Source: Pagrus major | Taxonomy: Eukaryota > Chordata > Actinopteri > Spariformes > Sparidae | NCBI RefSeq assembly: GCF_040436345.1 | Contig: NC_133221.1 | Location: forward strand, 25,311,665 to 25,375,664 | DNA length: 64,000 nt | Reading direction: 5' to 3' | Notes under the pieces: generated by a model | Databases searched by the model: none | The model's input: the letters and a program-made list of their open reading frames with translations, nothing else | Told to the model about the DNA's origin: nothing | Position numbers and translations under genes: made by a program | Shown: positions 63,889 through 64,000 of the stretch, piece after piece | Position numbering within the stretch: position 1 is the first letter of the stretch | Layout: every line of letters begins with the position of its first letter

Positions 63889-64000
63889 TGTTGCTGATAT
63901 AAGTCTGTTTTCTAAAAAATCCTGCTGGTATTCACAACCAAACCCCTTTTTCGCAGTAACAAAAATGACACAAGTGGTACATCGCTTCATCACCAATCCT

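Overview
This window is vertebrate nuclear DNA, almost certainly from a teleost fish. It has GT-AG spliced genes with compact exons, AATAAA-type polyadenylation signals, many short terminal-inverted-repeat elements (MITEs), remnants of LINEs and a tRNA-derived SINE, and long CA/GT and ATT microsatellites. Six protein-coding genes can be read by splicing. All are orthologues of genes on human chromosome 1p36. Exon coordinates were worked out by hand from reading frame, splice consensus and remembered family sequences, so single-base errors at junctions are possible.

Layout: (1) 1-2.4 kb: a LINE 3' fragment, then SMIM1 (+), a tiny single-pass membrane protein. (2) 2.4-6.3 kb: no gene; MITE and microsatellite sequence. 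(3) 6.3-11.6 kb: SZRD1 (+), four coding exons and a long 3' UTR; its first intron is rich in GCTAACGTTAGC palindromes. (4) 11.8-26.4 kb: ATP13A2 (-), 29 coding exons, a complete P5B-type ATPase (lysosomal polyamine exporter family) of about 1161 residues, whose 3' end converges on SZRD1. (5) 28.5-32.4 kb: SDHB (-), eight exons, 281 residues, all iron-sulfur cysteines present. (6) 34.2-44.4 kb: ATAD3 (+), 16 exons, divergent from SDHB. (7) 46.1-60 kb and beyond: TMEM240 (-), last two coding exons present, first coding exon beyond the right edge; its 12-kb intron holds microsatellites, several MITEs and a dead L2-like LINE. (8) 60-64 kb: probable upstream TMEM240 intron with two more MITE copies.

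The genes do not form one pathway, but three concern organelles: SDHB (complex II) and ATAD3 (inner-membrane AAA+ ATPase) are mitochondrial and share a 1.7-kb divergent intergenic region, and ATP13A2 acts in lysosomes and late endosomes. ATP13A2-SDHB and ATAD3-TMEM240 are also neighbouring pairs in human, but at well separated places in 1p36. The SDHB/ATAD3 boundary is therefore a junction of two ancestral blocks.

The most unusual feature is ATAD3. After the normal end of the family, the last exon continues in frame for about 619 more residues. This acidic, Ala/Glu/Val/Thr/Lys-rich tail has no aromatic residue or cysteine and contains a 33-bp minisatellite encoding fourteen 11-residue repeats ([11 protein letters not shown]). 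The protein reaches about 1193 residues, roughly double the usual ATAD3 length.
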